Positions 42,990 through 52,162 of a stretch of DNA of 64,000 bases are shown one piece after another. Under the pieces are notes generated by a model. The model saw nothing but the letters and a program-made list of their open reading frames with translations, had not been told where the DNA came from and did not search any database. Origin of the DNA: Candidatus Obscuribacter sp. GTDB lineage: Bacteria; Cyanobacteriota; Vampirovibrionia; Obscuribacterales; Obscuribacteraceae. Position 1 is the stretch's first letter, and every line of letters starts with the position of its first letter. Position numbers and translations under genes: made by a program. The stretch is from the NCBI GenBank assembly GCA_016712465.1, contig JADJQZ010000001.1, positions 6,572,001 to 6,636,000 on the forward strand. The letters run 5' to 3'.

Positions 42990-43015
42990 GCAGGCAGCTT
43001 TTAAGGGCTGCCTGC
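42990..43015 (-). terminator. Hairpin after spoVR
   Basis: A perfect 9-bp stem GCAGGCAGC / GCTGCCTGC with an 8-base loop, about 50 bases beyond the SpoVR stop; the minus-strand tail is CGTCTTCTC. It may partly separate SpoVR from the two downstream genes. Confidence 0.5.
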
Positions 43016-43064
43016 GCGTCCAAGGCTAGTTGTTGAAAGCGTCGACCGGTCTCCTGAGGGGAGA

Positions 43065-44885
43065 TTACAGCCAGCGCTCCTTCACGACTTCGCCGTCCTC
43101 AGTGAAGTACTCAAACGGACGCGGCGGTCCGATCGGACGTCCGCGGGGATCGGTCGGGGGTTCCATCGTCAGAAGGCGCACGGCGCCGCCGCAGAGCCGA
43201 CGGAAGTAACGCAGGGTCAGCCGAGCCTCCGACTGGAGGAGCGGACCGAAGTTCTCGTCGTACTCGTGCTTGAGCGTCCACACACCGTCACCGAACTTGC
43301 CGGTGTCCTGGATGGTGATGTTCGGAACCGAGTGGTAGGCAGTGCGCATGGCCAGCATGCGGCGCGCCTTGTGCTTGCTCTGGTCGAAGGCAGCCACGAT
43401 CTGGATGACCGTTGCCATCTGCTTGAGAGTCTCGCCCGGCACCGGGAAGAGCGGGGTGCCCAGCTCCTCGTGGTAGAACTCGCTGGTCTCCTGGATCTGT
43501 GCCCAGGTCTGGATCACCTGCATCATGTCCTCGAGGGAAAGCGGCAGCGGGTTCTCGAAGACATGCTTGCGATTCCAGCCGCTCTTCTTGAGGGTCTTGT
43601 TGATCATGACGATGACCCGGCGCACCCAGCCCAGGGTGTCGAGGTTGAGCTTTTCGAAGAGCTCTTCCTGCATGAACTCGGTGACGAAACGGGTGTCGTC
43701 GTAGTCCCGCAGCACCTGGAACATCTTCTCGCGATTGCGACGCGGCACCTGCACGGTCCTGGTCTTCTTGCCTTCGACGTACTCGCCGTCTTCAGCCTTG
43801 ACCATTTCCTTGTACTTGACGGTGTCCATGATGACGTTGCCGTCAGCGTCCTTCTCGTCGAAGCAGAACTTCTCGTCGATGTAGGTCCAGATGTTCAACC
43901 CCATGGCGTAGGGGTCGAAGTAGTTGGCCACCGCCTGCTGGTAGTGCATGTTCCACGACTGGGCCAGGTCGAAGCGGTACTCCATGGGCACGCTCACTTC
44001 CGGCTGCAGGAGAAGCTCCCGCTGCCAGAAGCTGGCGAAGCCTTCGTTCATGAACTTGGTCCGGCCTTGCGGCTGGAAGTACCGCGAACGGTCATGCACG
44101 ATGGAGACGAGCATGCGCGCCTCTTCAGGCAGATGCGGCGTGTTCTCCGGGTCCATGAGGAAGCCCAGGAGATCCGTCGCCGGCTGAATCGGGTAGCGCT
44201 TCAGGGTCTGCTCGATGACCAGCGCCTGCTTCTCGAGCTGCACCTTGAGCGAAGCCGAAACTTCGCCCTCGGTAACGATGCGGCGGCGGATGGTGGCCAG
44301 CTCACCCTTGAGCTGCTCGCGCAACTGCTTGTCGGTGAGCTGATCCTTGATGGTGGGCAACCAGCCGACATGGTTCTCCAGCGCATGGAGGGCGTCCATG
44401 TAGTACTCGTACCCTTCCCAGCCCCAGTCGGGGTTCTGGGTGAGGGCATCGATCTTGTTGCGCGCCAGAGCCAGCCGGGCGATGATCGACTCCGGCATGG
44501 TCTCGCCGAAGTGCTTGTTGTTGGTGAAGAACACCACGTGACCATAGGTGGCGTGAGCCATCACGTGGAGCTGCATGGGCAGGCTGTTGGTGGTGGAGAG
44601 GTACTGGATCGCCGGGTTCGTGTTGAGCACCATCTCATAGATGTGCCCACCGTAACCCTGGCGACGGTTCTTCTCCGCTTCCTTGCCCTTGCTCCAGTGC
44701 ACGTAGTCGTTGGGCATGCCAACGTACGGCAGCACCTGCGAGACCTGCTCGTCGGTGGTGAGCTTGTAGTCGATGGGGTAGTACGTCAGGCCGATGCGTT
44801 TGGCAGCGGCCGCCATACGGTTGTCCCACATCATCAAGAGCTCACAGAGCCGCTCGTAAGAGTAATGCGGATTGTAGTTGCTCAT
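43065..44885 (-). CDS. spoVR: SpoVR family protein
   Basis: 606 residues. N-terminal segments YSYERLCELLMMWDNRMAAA and YVHWSKGKEAEKNRRQGYGG, then the His-rich HVMAHATYGHVVFFTNNKHF (about 107-126) and later RTKFMNEGFASFWQRELL match SpoVR/YcgB. In Bacillus SpoVR affects spore cortex formation, and in proteobacteria it is coexpressed with PrkA and YeaH under starvation. The HxxxH and NEGFA regions resemble a metal-hydrolase pattern but activity is unproven. An AGGAG site precedes the ATG, and the gene follows yeaH by 11 bases. Confidence 0.95.
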   Translation of the reverse strand: MSNYNPHYSYERLCELLMMWDNRMAAAAKRIGLTYYPIDYKLTTDEQVSQVLPYVGMPNDYVHWSKGKEAEKNRRQGYGGHIYEMVLNTNPAIQYLSTTNSLPMQLHVMAHATYGHVVFFTNNKHFGETMPESIIARLALARNKIDALTQNPDWGWEGYEYYMDALHALENHVGWLPTIKDQLTDKQLREQLKGELATIRRRIVTEGEVSASLKVQLEKQALVIEQTLKRYPIQPATDLLGFLMDPENTPHLPEEARMLVSIVHDRSRYFQPQGRTKFMNEGFASFWQRELLLQPEVSVPMEYRFDLAQSWNMHYQQAVANYFDPYAMGLNIWTYIDEKFCFDEKDADGNVIMDTVKYKEMVKAEDGEYVEGKKTRTVQVPRRNREKMFQVLRDYDDTRFVTEFMQEELFEKLNLDTLGWVRRVIVMINKTLKKSGWNRKHVFENPLPLSLEDMMQVIQTWAQIQETSEFYHEELGTPLFPVPGETLKQMATVIQIVAAFDQSKHKARRMLAMRTAYHSVPNITIQDTGKFGDGVWTLKHEYDENFGPLLQSEARLTLRYFRRLCGGAVRLLTMEPPTDPRGRPIGPPRPFEYFTEDGEVVKERWL

Positions 44886-44896
44886 AGTCAGACTCC

Positions 44897-46495
44897 TTAT
44901 ACAGTTTGCTGCCGATCCTTGTCGAGGATCTGCTTGAATGCTTCAGGAACATCAGCGAGCGTATTCGCCTTGGCCATGCCCAGGTGAGCCTTGACGTCCG
45001 GCGGCAGACCACGCAGGGCCTGGCCACCGAGGCTGTAGCCGCTGCGTCCACCCCACGAGGTACCGACCTCGAGGTAGCCGACATAGTTGAACGGAGCGAG
45101 AATGATCTTGGTGAACCACTCCCGAATCGTCTCCTCGCCGTCGAACAGGTCGCCGTCCGTGGCATGGAACATGTAGCGGTTCCAGCCTGAGGCGGGGTAC
45201 GGACCGGCGGAATTGCCCGTGGTCTTCGACCGTGCACCGAATTCGGCGATCTTGTAGGTGAGCTCCCAGGCGGGAACAGCCACCGTACCGCCACCGGCAC
45301 CGATCTTGAAGAACTCCTCTTCGGTCTTCCACAGGTACTCCTGGGCGTCGTGGCTGATCATGGAGATCGCCACTTCCTTGTACTTCGTCTTGAGGAACAA
45401 GACGCAGATGAAGAAGTACGCCTTGGCGATGATCATGGGATCACCGCTCATGGAGCCCGAACGGTCGAGCACGAGAGCAACCCAGGCCTTGGAGTCCGGG
45501 TCATCCTTCTCTTCGATGCGGTTGAAGCGCATGTCGTTCTTGTGGAACGGCACTTCCGAGACGCTGGGGATGCCGTCGCCGTCGCGCTCCTTGCAGAACA
45601 CGTAGGCGGCGATGCGCATGCGGATGTTCTCGTCCACCGTGAAGGGGGCGACTTCCGCACCAGGCATCTCGTTTTCGAGGTAGTCGGTGACTGCCTGGAA
45701 CACTCCCTGACGGAAGGCGGCAGCGTCCTCGTCCGCAATCGGATCAGCCGGGATGGCGTTCTCGACCTCGGAAAGGAACTCGTTGACGGCGCCGTCGGTG
45801 CCCGTGACCTTGTAGGCAGGCTCGGGGAAAATGGACTGGCCATCACCCTTGCCCGACTGCATGTAGGCCCAGAACACGTAGGCTTCGAAGACCGACTGGC
45901 ACTTCTCCTCGAAGTTCTCGACGAACTCCTCCGGACGCACGTTCTTGGCGGCTGCCGCTCGACGCAGGCGAGCGATGGCCGTGGCGCGCTTGTTCAGGCG
46001 CGAACGCGGACCGTGGTTGGTCAAGCCGCGACGCTTGTGCGTCTTGACCATGGTCTGGGCGAACATCTTCTTGAGCATGTTCGGCAGACCGATGGACTCG
46101 AAGAACATTTCGATGAACTCTTCGAAGTCCATTTCGACATAGTCACCGGGATCGCTGCCCGGCTTACCCTTGCCTGGACCGCCCTGACCGGAGCCATCGC
46201 GGCCCGGACGCCAGATCGGTTCAGCTTCGGGATCCACCGGCACGTTGATCTTGCCGGGACGGGTGATAACGGGGTTGTCGCCGATGATGTCGCCGATTTT
46301 TCCCTTGACCTTGCCCTTCTGGCGCTCCTTGTAGCGCTGGCGATCGCGTTCGGTCTTGTCACCGCCGCGACCCGGAGGGGTAATCGAGGGCTTGCCGCCT
46401 GCGGCAAGAATGGGAATCAGCGAATCGTCACCCGGGGCAATGACGGTGAAGCGGCTTTTGGGCTGCTCCACCTTATTGGAAGGTTTCTTAGACAT
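44897..46495 (-). CDS. yeaH: YeaH/DUF444 protein with vWA domain
   Basis: 532 residues from the ATG at 46495, seven bases after AGGAGG. An Arg/Lys-rich N-terminus (DKTERDRQRYKERQKGKVKG) typical of DUF444 is followed by an extended linker, then a C-terminal vWA domain with MIDAS VLDRSGSMSGDP (about residue 343) and GAGGGTVAVPAWEL. YeaH is the vWA partner of the PrkA kinase in stress responses. Compared with E. coli YeaH (about 430 residues) it has roughly 100 extra residues, mainly in the linker and middle region. It is separated from prkA upstream by a terminator-like hairpin but is 11 bases from spoVR. Confidence 0.94.
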   Translation of the reverse strand: MSKKPSNKVEQPKSRFTVIAPGDDSLIPILAAGGKPSITPPGRGGDKTERDRQRYKERQKGKVKGKIGDIIGDNPVITRPGKINVPVDPEAEPIWRPGRDGSGQGGPGKGKPGSDPGDYVEMDFEEFIEMFFESIGLPNMLKKMFAQTMVKTHKRRGLTNHGPRSRLNKRATAIARLRRAAAAKNVRPEEFVENFEEKCQSVFEAYVFWAYMQSGKGDGQSIFPEPAYKVTGTDGAVNEFLSEVENAIPADPIADEDAAAFRQGVFQAVTDYLENEMPGAEVAPFTVDENIRMRIAAYVFCKERDGDGIPSVSEVPFHKNDMRFNRIEEKDDPDSKAWVALVLDRSGSMSGDPMIIAKAYFFICVLFLKTKYKEVAISMISHDAQEYLWKTEEEFFKIGAGGGTVAVPAWELTYKIAEFGARSKTTGNSAGPYPASGWNRYMFHATDGDLFDGEETIREWFTKIILAPFNYVGYLEVGTSWGGRSGYSLGGQALRGLPPDVKAHLGMAKANTLADVPEAFKQILDKDRQQTV

Positions 46496-46608
46496 ACACT
46501 TGCCTCCTGGAGGGTTAAATCCGAAATAGATGTTTCTAAATACCGACGGAGCCTTTCGCCTTGCTGGTCTACAGTGGTCCTCCCGCGATGGAGAAGACCG
46601 CCGTAAAA

Positions 46609-46661
46609 AGGAAAGCAAAAGCCGGCGGCTCCCTCCCTTGTAGGGGAGTTCACCGCCGGCT
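46609..46661 (-). terminator. Intrinsic terminator between prkA and yeaH
   Basis: Minus strand: 9-bp outer stem AGCCGGCGG / CCGCCGGCT, inner CTCCC/GGGAG pairing, then TTTTGCTTTCC. It lies about 60 bases beyond the stop of the PrkA gene and in the leader of yeaH, so the two PrkA genes may form one transcript and yeaH-spoVR another. Confidence 0.6.
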
Positions 46662-46719
46662 CTGCCTTACCAACTCAGCAGCGAGGCTCTAGGACAGGTG
46701 TCTAGAACCCCAGGCTAGC

Positions 46720-48906
46720 TTAGCGCTCGACCAAGAAGTCGGAGTTCTCCTCGGCTTCGCGCAGCAGCTCGTCAGCCGACCAGTCGGAGAAGCCGTACTT
46801 CTCGACCAGACGGGCCTTGGCGGCGTTGATCTTGGCGCGGTCCTCGTTCGAGCGGGCGCTCGTGGACGAGAACAGACGCGCACCGGTGCGGACCTTCTTC
46901 AGGACGAACCGCTCCAGGCACTTCTGCACCGCCGTGTGGCAGGTGTAGGGAACGCCCTTGGTACGGTTGTTGTCCCGGATCCACTGGTTGACGGCGGCCA
47001 GGATCTCGGCGCGGAACTTGTTGGCCTCGGCCGAGGTGACACCCCAGTCCGGATCCGACTCGATCTCGCGCATGAACGACTCGTCACCGCCAGGCGACGA
47101 CTTGGAGTAGCCAGTGGAGCTCTTCACGGACTGGTTGGTGGACCAAGCCATGATGTTGTCCAGGTACTTGTCCCAGGTGGCCTGAGCTTCGTCCTGGAAG
47201 CCTTCCACCATCGAGGCGAGAACCGCCTGCGACAGCGTACGGCGACGCACTTCGTCGAGCTCGTTGCGCAGCACCCCGAGCAGGAACTCGAGACGCTTCT
47301 CGTCGGTCACCGTGCCCTTGTACCACTCACGCAGGGCATCCCGCATGAGCGCCGAGGTGACGGTGTTGCCGCGACCGATGACGTTGGCCGCCACAGCCTG
47401 CATGACCTTGTTGGTCTCACGAGGAGACTGGCCCTGCAGACCTTCGCGGTTGGACGCACGCTCACGCAGGTCCTGCACGGACACCTTGGTGCCCATGCCA
47501 CGCGCCCGCTGCTCGCGACCGTCGTAGGCGTCAGCCTTGACGTTGAGCGGCACGGACTGGTCGGCGCTGATACGGGTCAGCACTTCGAGGCGAGCCAGGT
47601 AGTCGAACACGTCGGGGTCGACGTGCACGCCACCCTTCTCCACCGCCTTGGCGAACTCGGAACCCGACCAGAACTTCTCGATGACGCGGCGAGCCTGCGA
47701 CATCTCGAGCGGGTAGGGGAACCAGATGCGGAAGAAACGGTCGCAGTACGGCTCGTTCTCACGGACCTTGATGAACTTGTCGTACTCACCCTCGTTGGAG
47801 TGGATGATGATCAAGCCATCGAAGAAGACCGAGCCAGCCAGCGGAGCCGGCAGCTTGACGCGGCGGCCCTGCAGGGCTTCGAGCAGAACGCGCTGGGCTT
47901 CCGGCGGGTTCTTCAGACCCTCGGTGAGGATCACGAGACCGCGGTTGCCCTTGTTGAAGGCGCCGTTCAGGTTGATGGAGCGCGGGTCGCCTTCCGAGAA
48001 CTGGCCGAGCTGGCCGATGTTCTCGGTGCCGATCCACTCACCGATGTCGAAGTTCAGGGGCTGAACTTCCGCCACGTCGACGATGCCGTTCGAGCCGGAG
48101 TAGTCGTCGGTGAAGCGCATGTACTCGATGGGGTAATCGGCGATCTTGACGGCCTTCTTGTTGAAGCCGTACTGACCGAGCACCGCAGCCTGCACCATCG
48201 GCTCGGGGTTACCGACCGCGGCGCGGGTGGAGCGGGGCAGACCCAGACCGGCGACCACGGCGGTCACCAGCGAGTCGGAGTCCAGGCGAGCCAGACCCTC
48301 GATGGAGGCGCTCACGCCGGCGTCGGCGCAGACCTTCTTCAGGCCGGTGGCGTCGAAGTCGAGCAGCGAGTCGAGACCGCACTCGGTCAGGATTTCCGCC
48401 TTCAGCTCCGTGACGCGCGCCGTGAAGGCGTCGTCCATCAGGCCCTCGGCGTCAGCCTTCTGCTCCGCGACGAACTGAACCATGTAGAACAGGCTCAGCG
48501 GGTTGTCGTGGTTGCGGCTGTGCTTCAGGAACGGGATGGGAGCAGCCTGGCGGTACAGGCTCTTGATGCGGGTGACGAAGTCGGACTTGCCGGCGCCCGG
48601 AGGCCCGATCAGCACGACTGCCTGCTTGTCGGTCTCACCACCCATGGTGGCGGGAACGAGGAAGGAGTTGACGACGGTGTAGACCGCGCGGTCGACGCCG
48701 AAGAACATCTTGAACGCGTCGAACGACACCAGGCTGTCATTGCCGTAGATGCGACGCACGCGGGTGGTAGCAGCCGTGTTCTCGCCGGAGTTTTCGATCA
48801 GGCGGAGCAGGCGGCTCTTCGAAGATTCGGTCTCCTTCACGTCTTTGCCGCGAGCGGCGAGCCAGGTACGGAAAGAGAACTTGTTGGAAGTGGTGGTGTT
48901 TTCCAT
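46720..48906 (-). CDS. prkA: PrkA-family serine protein kinase/AAA+ protein (copy 1)
   Basis: 728 residues from the ATG at 48906. The PrkA AAA domain has Walker A GPPGAGKS (101-108), GLVILTEGLKNPPEAQRVLL (Walker B region), and FIKVRENEPYCDRFFRIWFP (substrate loop); the C-terminal PrkA domain includes NREGLQGQSPRETNKVMQAV. PrkA proteins phosphorylate substrates under starvation, and some act as Lon-like AAA+ proteases. This protein is about 80 residues longer than E. coli YeaG. The second PrkA gene lies 22 bases upstream on the same strand. Confidence 0.94.
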   Translation of the reverse strand: MENTTTSNKFSFRTWLAARGKDVKETESSKSRLLRLIENSGENTAATTRVRRIYGNDSLVSFDAFKMFFGVDRAVYTVVNSFLVPATMGGETDKQAVVLIGPPGAGKSDFVTRIKSLYRQAAPIPFLKHSRNHDNPLSLFYMVQFVAEQKADAEGLMDDAFTARVTELKAEILTECGLDSLLDFDATGLKKVCADAGVSASIEGLARLDSDSLVTAVVAGLGLPRSTRAAVGNPEPMVQAAVLGQYGFNKKAVKIADYPIEYMRFTDDYSGSNGIVDVAEVQPLNFDIGEWIGTENIGQLGQFSEGDPRSINLNGAFNKGNRGLVILTEGLKNPPEAQRVLLEALQGRRVKLPAPLAGSVFFDGLIIIHSNEGEYDKFIKVRENEPYCDRFFRIWFPYPLEMSQARRVIEKFWSGSEFAKAVEKGGVHVDPDVFDYLARLEVLTRISADQSVPLNVKADAYDGREQRARGMGTKVSVQDLRERASNREGLQGQSPRETNKVMQAVAANVIGRGNTVTSALMRDALREWYKGTVTDEKRLEFLLGVLRNELDEVRRRTLSQAVLASMVEGFQDEAQATWDKYLDNIMAWSTNQSVKSSTGYSKSSPGGDESFMREIESDPDWGVTSAEANKFRAEILAAVNQWIRDNNRTKGVPYTCHTAVQKCLERFVLKKVRTGARLFSSTSARSNEDRAKINAAKARLVEKYGFSDWSADELLREAEENSDFLVER

Positions 48907-48928
48907 GATAGATTTCCTCACTTAGAGA

Positions 48929-51217
48929 TTAGCTCTGCTTCCAGAGCTGATAGTCGTTGAAGTACGTGAGCGCTACTTTCGCGCAGTGCTCGCAATAACC
49001 GAGGTCTTTGAACCGCTGGAGGGCTTCACGCTTGGTGGTCTTGTCCTCCTCGGAGAGCTCGATTTCACTCTTCAGAACACGCTCAAGCTTCTTGGCGGAT
49101 TCATCGTTCAATTTCTTGGCGATGCCTTCAGCCAGCTTGGGCAGGGTGCGCCAGGTGACGTCCACCTTGGCAGCGGCGGCGGTGTCCTCGTCCTCGTCGC
49201 CTTCCTCGTCAGTTGCCTGGCGAGCCTTGAGCTGGAGGTTGAGGATGTGTCCCTCGACGGACCGACGGAAGTCGGCCTTGTCGGATTCACCGTAGAGCCC
49301 CATGTTGTTTTCCAGGTCGTCCAGGATGCCGTCGAAGTTGACCTTCACGCGGCGTTCCACGAGCTTGCCTGCCTGCTCGACCATCTCGATGGCGTCTTTC
49401 TGACCACCAGCGAAGGCGCGAGCGTGCACGCGGTAGCGCTCGAAGAGTTCCTTGGCGCGCCGTTCGAAGTCAGGGGCGATGACCTCGAGGAACTGACGCT
49501 TGAGCACCCGACGGTACTCTTCTTCGATCAGCCCCGGCTTGTCCGAGATGTCCTTCGGCGGGCGAAGGAATTCGGTGCAGTTTTCCAGGACCTTCTTCTG
49601 CGTGTCGGTGAGACCGGGCTTCTTCTTCATCTGCTCGATCTTGGTGCGCAGGAAGCCCAGCATCTCGAGGGTGCTGATGCAAGGCGCATCGTCCGGACCC
49701 GCATCGCGCATGACCAGCGAGACAGCTTCGGAGATGATGTTGAGCATGTCCGGCATGTTGAGACCGGCCATACCTTCATCTTCACCAGCGGCTGCCCAGA
49801 ACTCGCCCACCGACCAGTACGCCGTCACCTTCTTGGGAGCCGCCTGGGTGCCCGTGGTTGCACGGCCGCCGTAGTTGGACCCGAAGGGATTGGACGCCTG
49901 ATTGGCAGCGGAACCCGGCTGCGCATTGTTGATGTTCTTCTTCTCGACGGCCAACTGCTCCCCGTCGTACATCCGCGCCCGCTTGACGATGTCGACCTCG
50001 GCGTGATCCTTCTTCATGCGGCTGATGACCGCCAGAAGTGCCGTGATCTTGAGCGTCATCGGGTCGAAGTGAGGCTGGTCCCGCATCTCCGCGATGGCGG
50101 CACGGTAAGCCTGCTCTTCCTCCGAAACGGACGTGATATAGGGAACGTTGAAGATGGCGATCCGGCGCATGAACTTGTCCGGGTCGGCCTGCTCCTGCAT
50201 GAAGCGTGCATAGGAGCCGTCGTTGGTCTGTCCGATCATGACCGCATCCAGCGGCAGAAAGCCCTTGCGAGAGCTCTTTTCACCGCAGGTGTTGGAGTCG
50301 CCGCAACCAGCAGGGATCTGCCGGTCGTTGGTGGCTTCCAACAGGATGTCGAGTTCCTCCGCGCTGGCCAGGGCGTTGGCGTCCTTGCCGGCGGCTGCCG
50401 AGCCGAAGAGCTCGGGCATGTCGACGACACCGCGGCTGCCCATTTCCAGGGACTGGGCCAGGGTGCAGTTCTTGCTCCAGGTGCTGATCCCGAAGCTGCG
50501 GCTGGAGAGCCGCATGGCGGTGACCTTGATTTCGGACAGGTTGGGCTTGTCGCCCTTCATGACCGCCGACCAGCAGTGCTGGCAGGGCTGACCGGAGATG
50601 GCCAGCAGGTCATGCAAGGTGGGTTTGCGCACCGGCTTGTCGGTGGAACCCTTGGCGGCCTTGACCGCGGTCTTGTATTCTGCGTCGCGATCCGCATCGG
50701 TCATCTTCAGCTGGGATTCGATCTTGCAGATCGTTTCCTCGGACAGAAGATTCAGCAGATTGATCGGATTCTCGTGAACGGGGCATCCGTCCACCGCGTA
50801 GACGATTTCTCCTTCAAGGGCATCCTTGATGGAGTTGGCGAGGAAGCTCTTGCCGGAACCCGGACCACCCTTGAGAAGGATTGCCAGACGCAGCTGATAG
50901 CCGTTGGCGGCAGCAGCGCGCAGATGATTGAGGAGACGAGCGACAACGCGCTGCGAACCTCGCACATTCTTGAAGGATTTCCAGGTGGGGACGCCCATCT
51001 TCTTGAGCATTTTCAAGTAGGGGCGCAGTTCCGACGGAGAGGAGTCGATGTCGACCTCGCCTTTGGATTCGATAGCACGGACCAGAGTCGCTGCGGCAGA
51101 GTCGGCCATCTCGGGGCGCTCCCTCAAACGAGTGAGGAATTCGCTGTAGGAGATGGTCTCTACCACATTCGACTGCAGGCCGAGCAGCTCATGAAGCTCT
51201 TGGCCAGTAGATGACAT
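48929..51217 (-). CDS. PrkA-family serine protein kinase/AAA+ protein (copy 2, divergent)
   Basis: 762 residues from the ATG at 51217, eight bases after AGGAGG. Walker A KGGPGSGKS lies at about 116-124. KMGVPTWKSFKNVRGSQRVV is typical of PrkA. A CxxC (QPCQHC) and a second Cys pair (CGDSNTCG) occur in the AAA domain and could bind metal or sense redox. FLPLDAVMIGQTNDGSYARF and the C-terminal domain also match PrkA. It diverges strongly from copy 1 and has an added Gly/Asn-rich insert (NQASNPFGSNYGGRATTG). Two PrkA paralogues in tandem may form mixed hexamers; this is inference. It is the first gene of the cluster. Confidence 0.92.
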   Translation of the reverse strand: MSSTGQELHELLGLQSNVVETISYSEFLTRLRERPEMADSAAATLVRAIESKGEVDIDSSPSELRPYLKMLKKMGVPTWKSFKNVRGSQRVVARLLNHLRAAAANGYQLRLAILLKGGPGSGKSFLANSIKDALEGEIVYAVDGCPVHENPINLLNLLSEETICKIESQLKMTDADRDAEYKTAVKAAKGSTDKPVRKPTLHDLLAISGQPCQHCWSAVMKGDKPNLSEIKVTAMRLSSRSFGISTWSKNCTLAQSLEMGSRGVVDMPELFGSAAAGKDANALASAEELDILLEATNDRQIPAGCGDSNTCGEKSSRKGFLPLDAVMIGQTNDGSYARFMQEQADPDKFMRRIAIFNVPYITSVSEEEQAYRAAIAEMRDQPHFDPMTLKITALLAVISRMKKDHAEVDIVKRARMYDGEQLAVEKKNINNAQPGSAANQASNPFGSNYGGRATTGTQAAPKKVTAYWSVGEFWAAAGEDEGMAGLNMPDMLNIISEAVSLVMRDAGPDDAPCISTLEMLGFLRTKIEQMKKKPGLTDTQKKVLENCTEFLRPPKDISDKPGLIEEEYRRVLKRQFLEVIAPDFERRAKELFERYRVHARAFAGGQKDAIEMVEQAGKLVERRVKVNFDGILDDLENNMGLYGESDKADFRRSVEGHILNLQLKARQATDEEGDEDEDTAAAAKVDVTWRTLPKLAEGIAKKLNDESAKKLERVLKSEIELSEEDKTTKREALQRFKDLGYCEHCAKVALTYFNDYQLWKQS

Positions 51218-51637
51218 AAGTGGTGCCTCCTTCTTAGGAAGATTGCTGCGACAGCTCCCGCGGGGCGCCATCGCGTGTTACAGAAATTTGGCGAAAGGAA
51301 ACCGATGCTCGTGCTGCCGCTCGCATATAGCAGTTGGCAATTCGAGGCATCGAGCTTCAAATCGACCCTACGCGAACGACGTTTCTGACCGGCACCCTTG
51401 GATGCAGGTAATTGGCGGAGTTCGCGCAGCAGAACAGCAAAGGTTGGTACAGCTCTCAGCTCTTGGTTACAACTTCGTCCTGGGTCAGGAATCGGGGCGC
51501 CATCTGATGGGAATCAGACTTTCACTGGCTGTGCCACCGGGACCCTTGGGGAGGATAGGCGGATGGTTGGTGAATTGGTTGCCGGGGGAGGAAGTTGCGT
51601 GTTTTGAAGTGACCTAAGAGAAGAGAGAGGAATACCA
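51218..51637. other. Leader of the prkA cluster
   Basis: About 420 bases with no supported gene. It must contain the promoter of the prkA operon. The plus-strand frame 51243-51617 lacks a ribosome site and has mixed codon use. Confidence 0.4.
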
Positions 51638-51934
51638 GTGAATATGCTCAACGTATCAGAACAACTGATCCGCTCAAAACATTTGTTTGGAATCACACGG
51701 GCGACTTTTCCAGAAGCTAAAGAAAAGGCTAATCGGCTTGGAAAATGGGCCGGTTTGAATGGTTTCCAAGGGTCGCTTCGTATAAACCGGTGGGCGTTTT
51801 GGGTTGCTGTCAAGCGGAATGGAATTTGTGCTGTTTCGGGTTATTTATGGGGTATATTGAGAGCGCCCTGGTCCCGCCGAAAAGCTGCTGATAGTGTGGG
51901 TTTTGAGGATTTTGTTTCCTTAATGCTTGTGTGA
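51638..51934 (+). CDS. Possible small protein of unknown function
   Basis: 98 residues from a GTG start with AGAGAGG seven bases upstream; an ATG two codons later is possible. The sequence is basic and aromatic (FGITRATFPEAKEKANRLGK; WAFWVAVKRNGICAVSGYLW) with no family resemblance. The ribosome site is good but the codon pattern is not distinctive. No downstream partner follows; the next gene, prfB, is convergent. Confidence 0.4.
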   Translation: MNMLNVSEQLIRSKHLFGITRATFPEAKEKANRLGKWAGLNGFQGSLRINRWAFWVAVKRNGICAVSGYLWGILRAPWSRRKAADSVGFEDFVSLMLV

Positions 51935-52162
51935 CGAAGCTAGCGCGGGTGGGCGAGGGCTTCCGAAACCATGGAAAATGGGTTATTCCTTTGTAGTAAT
52001 AAGCGTAGTAACAAGGCTGTGACCGGGTTTATCGCTTTGCAACCGGTAAGTATTGGAGCCCTGTGCACCTACCCATGCCCATGCTTCCCCGGCAGCGCGG
52101 ACTTGCGGCCCTTTTAAACCGGTGGGAAGCGGCCGTCTTAATGTTATATATAGATTTCCCTT
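51935..52162. other. Intergenic region between convergent genes
   Basis: About 230 bases between the possible small plus-strand gene and prfB. A weak inverted repeat is seen near 52030-52140, but no clear terminator for prfB. Confidence 0.3.

Noticed and set aside
43266..51214. Three long plus-strand frames (573, 674 and 742 codons)
   Set aside because: They are antisense to SpoVR, PrkA copy 1 and PrkA copy 2, whose minus-strand products match known families over their full length.
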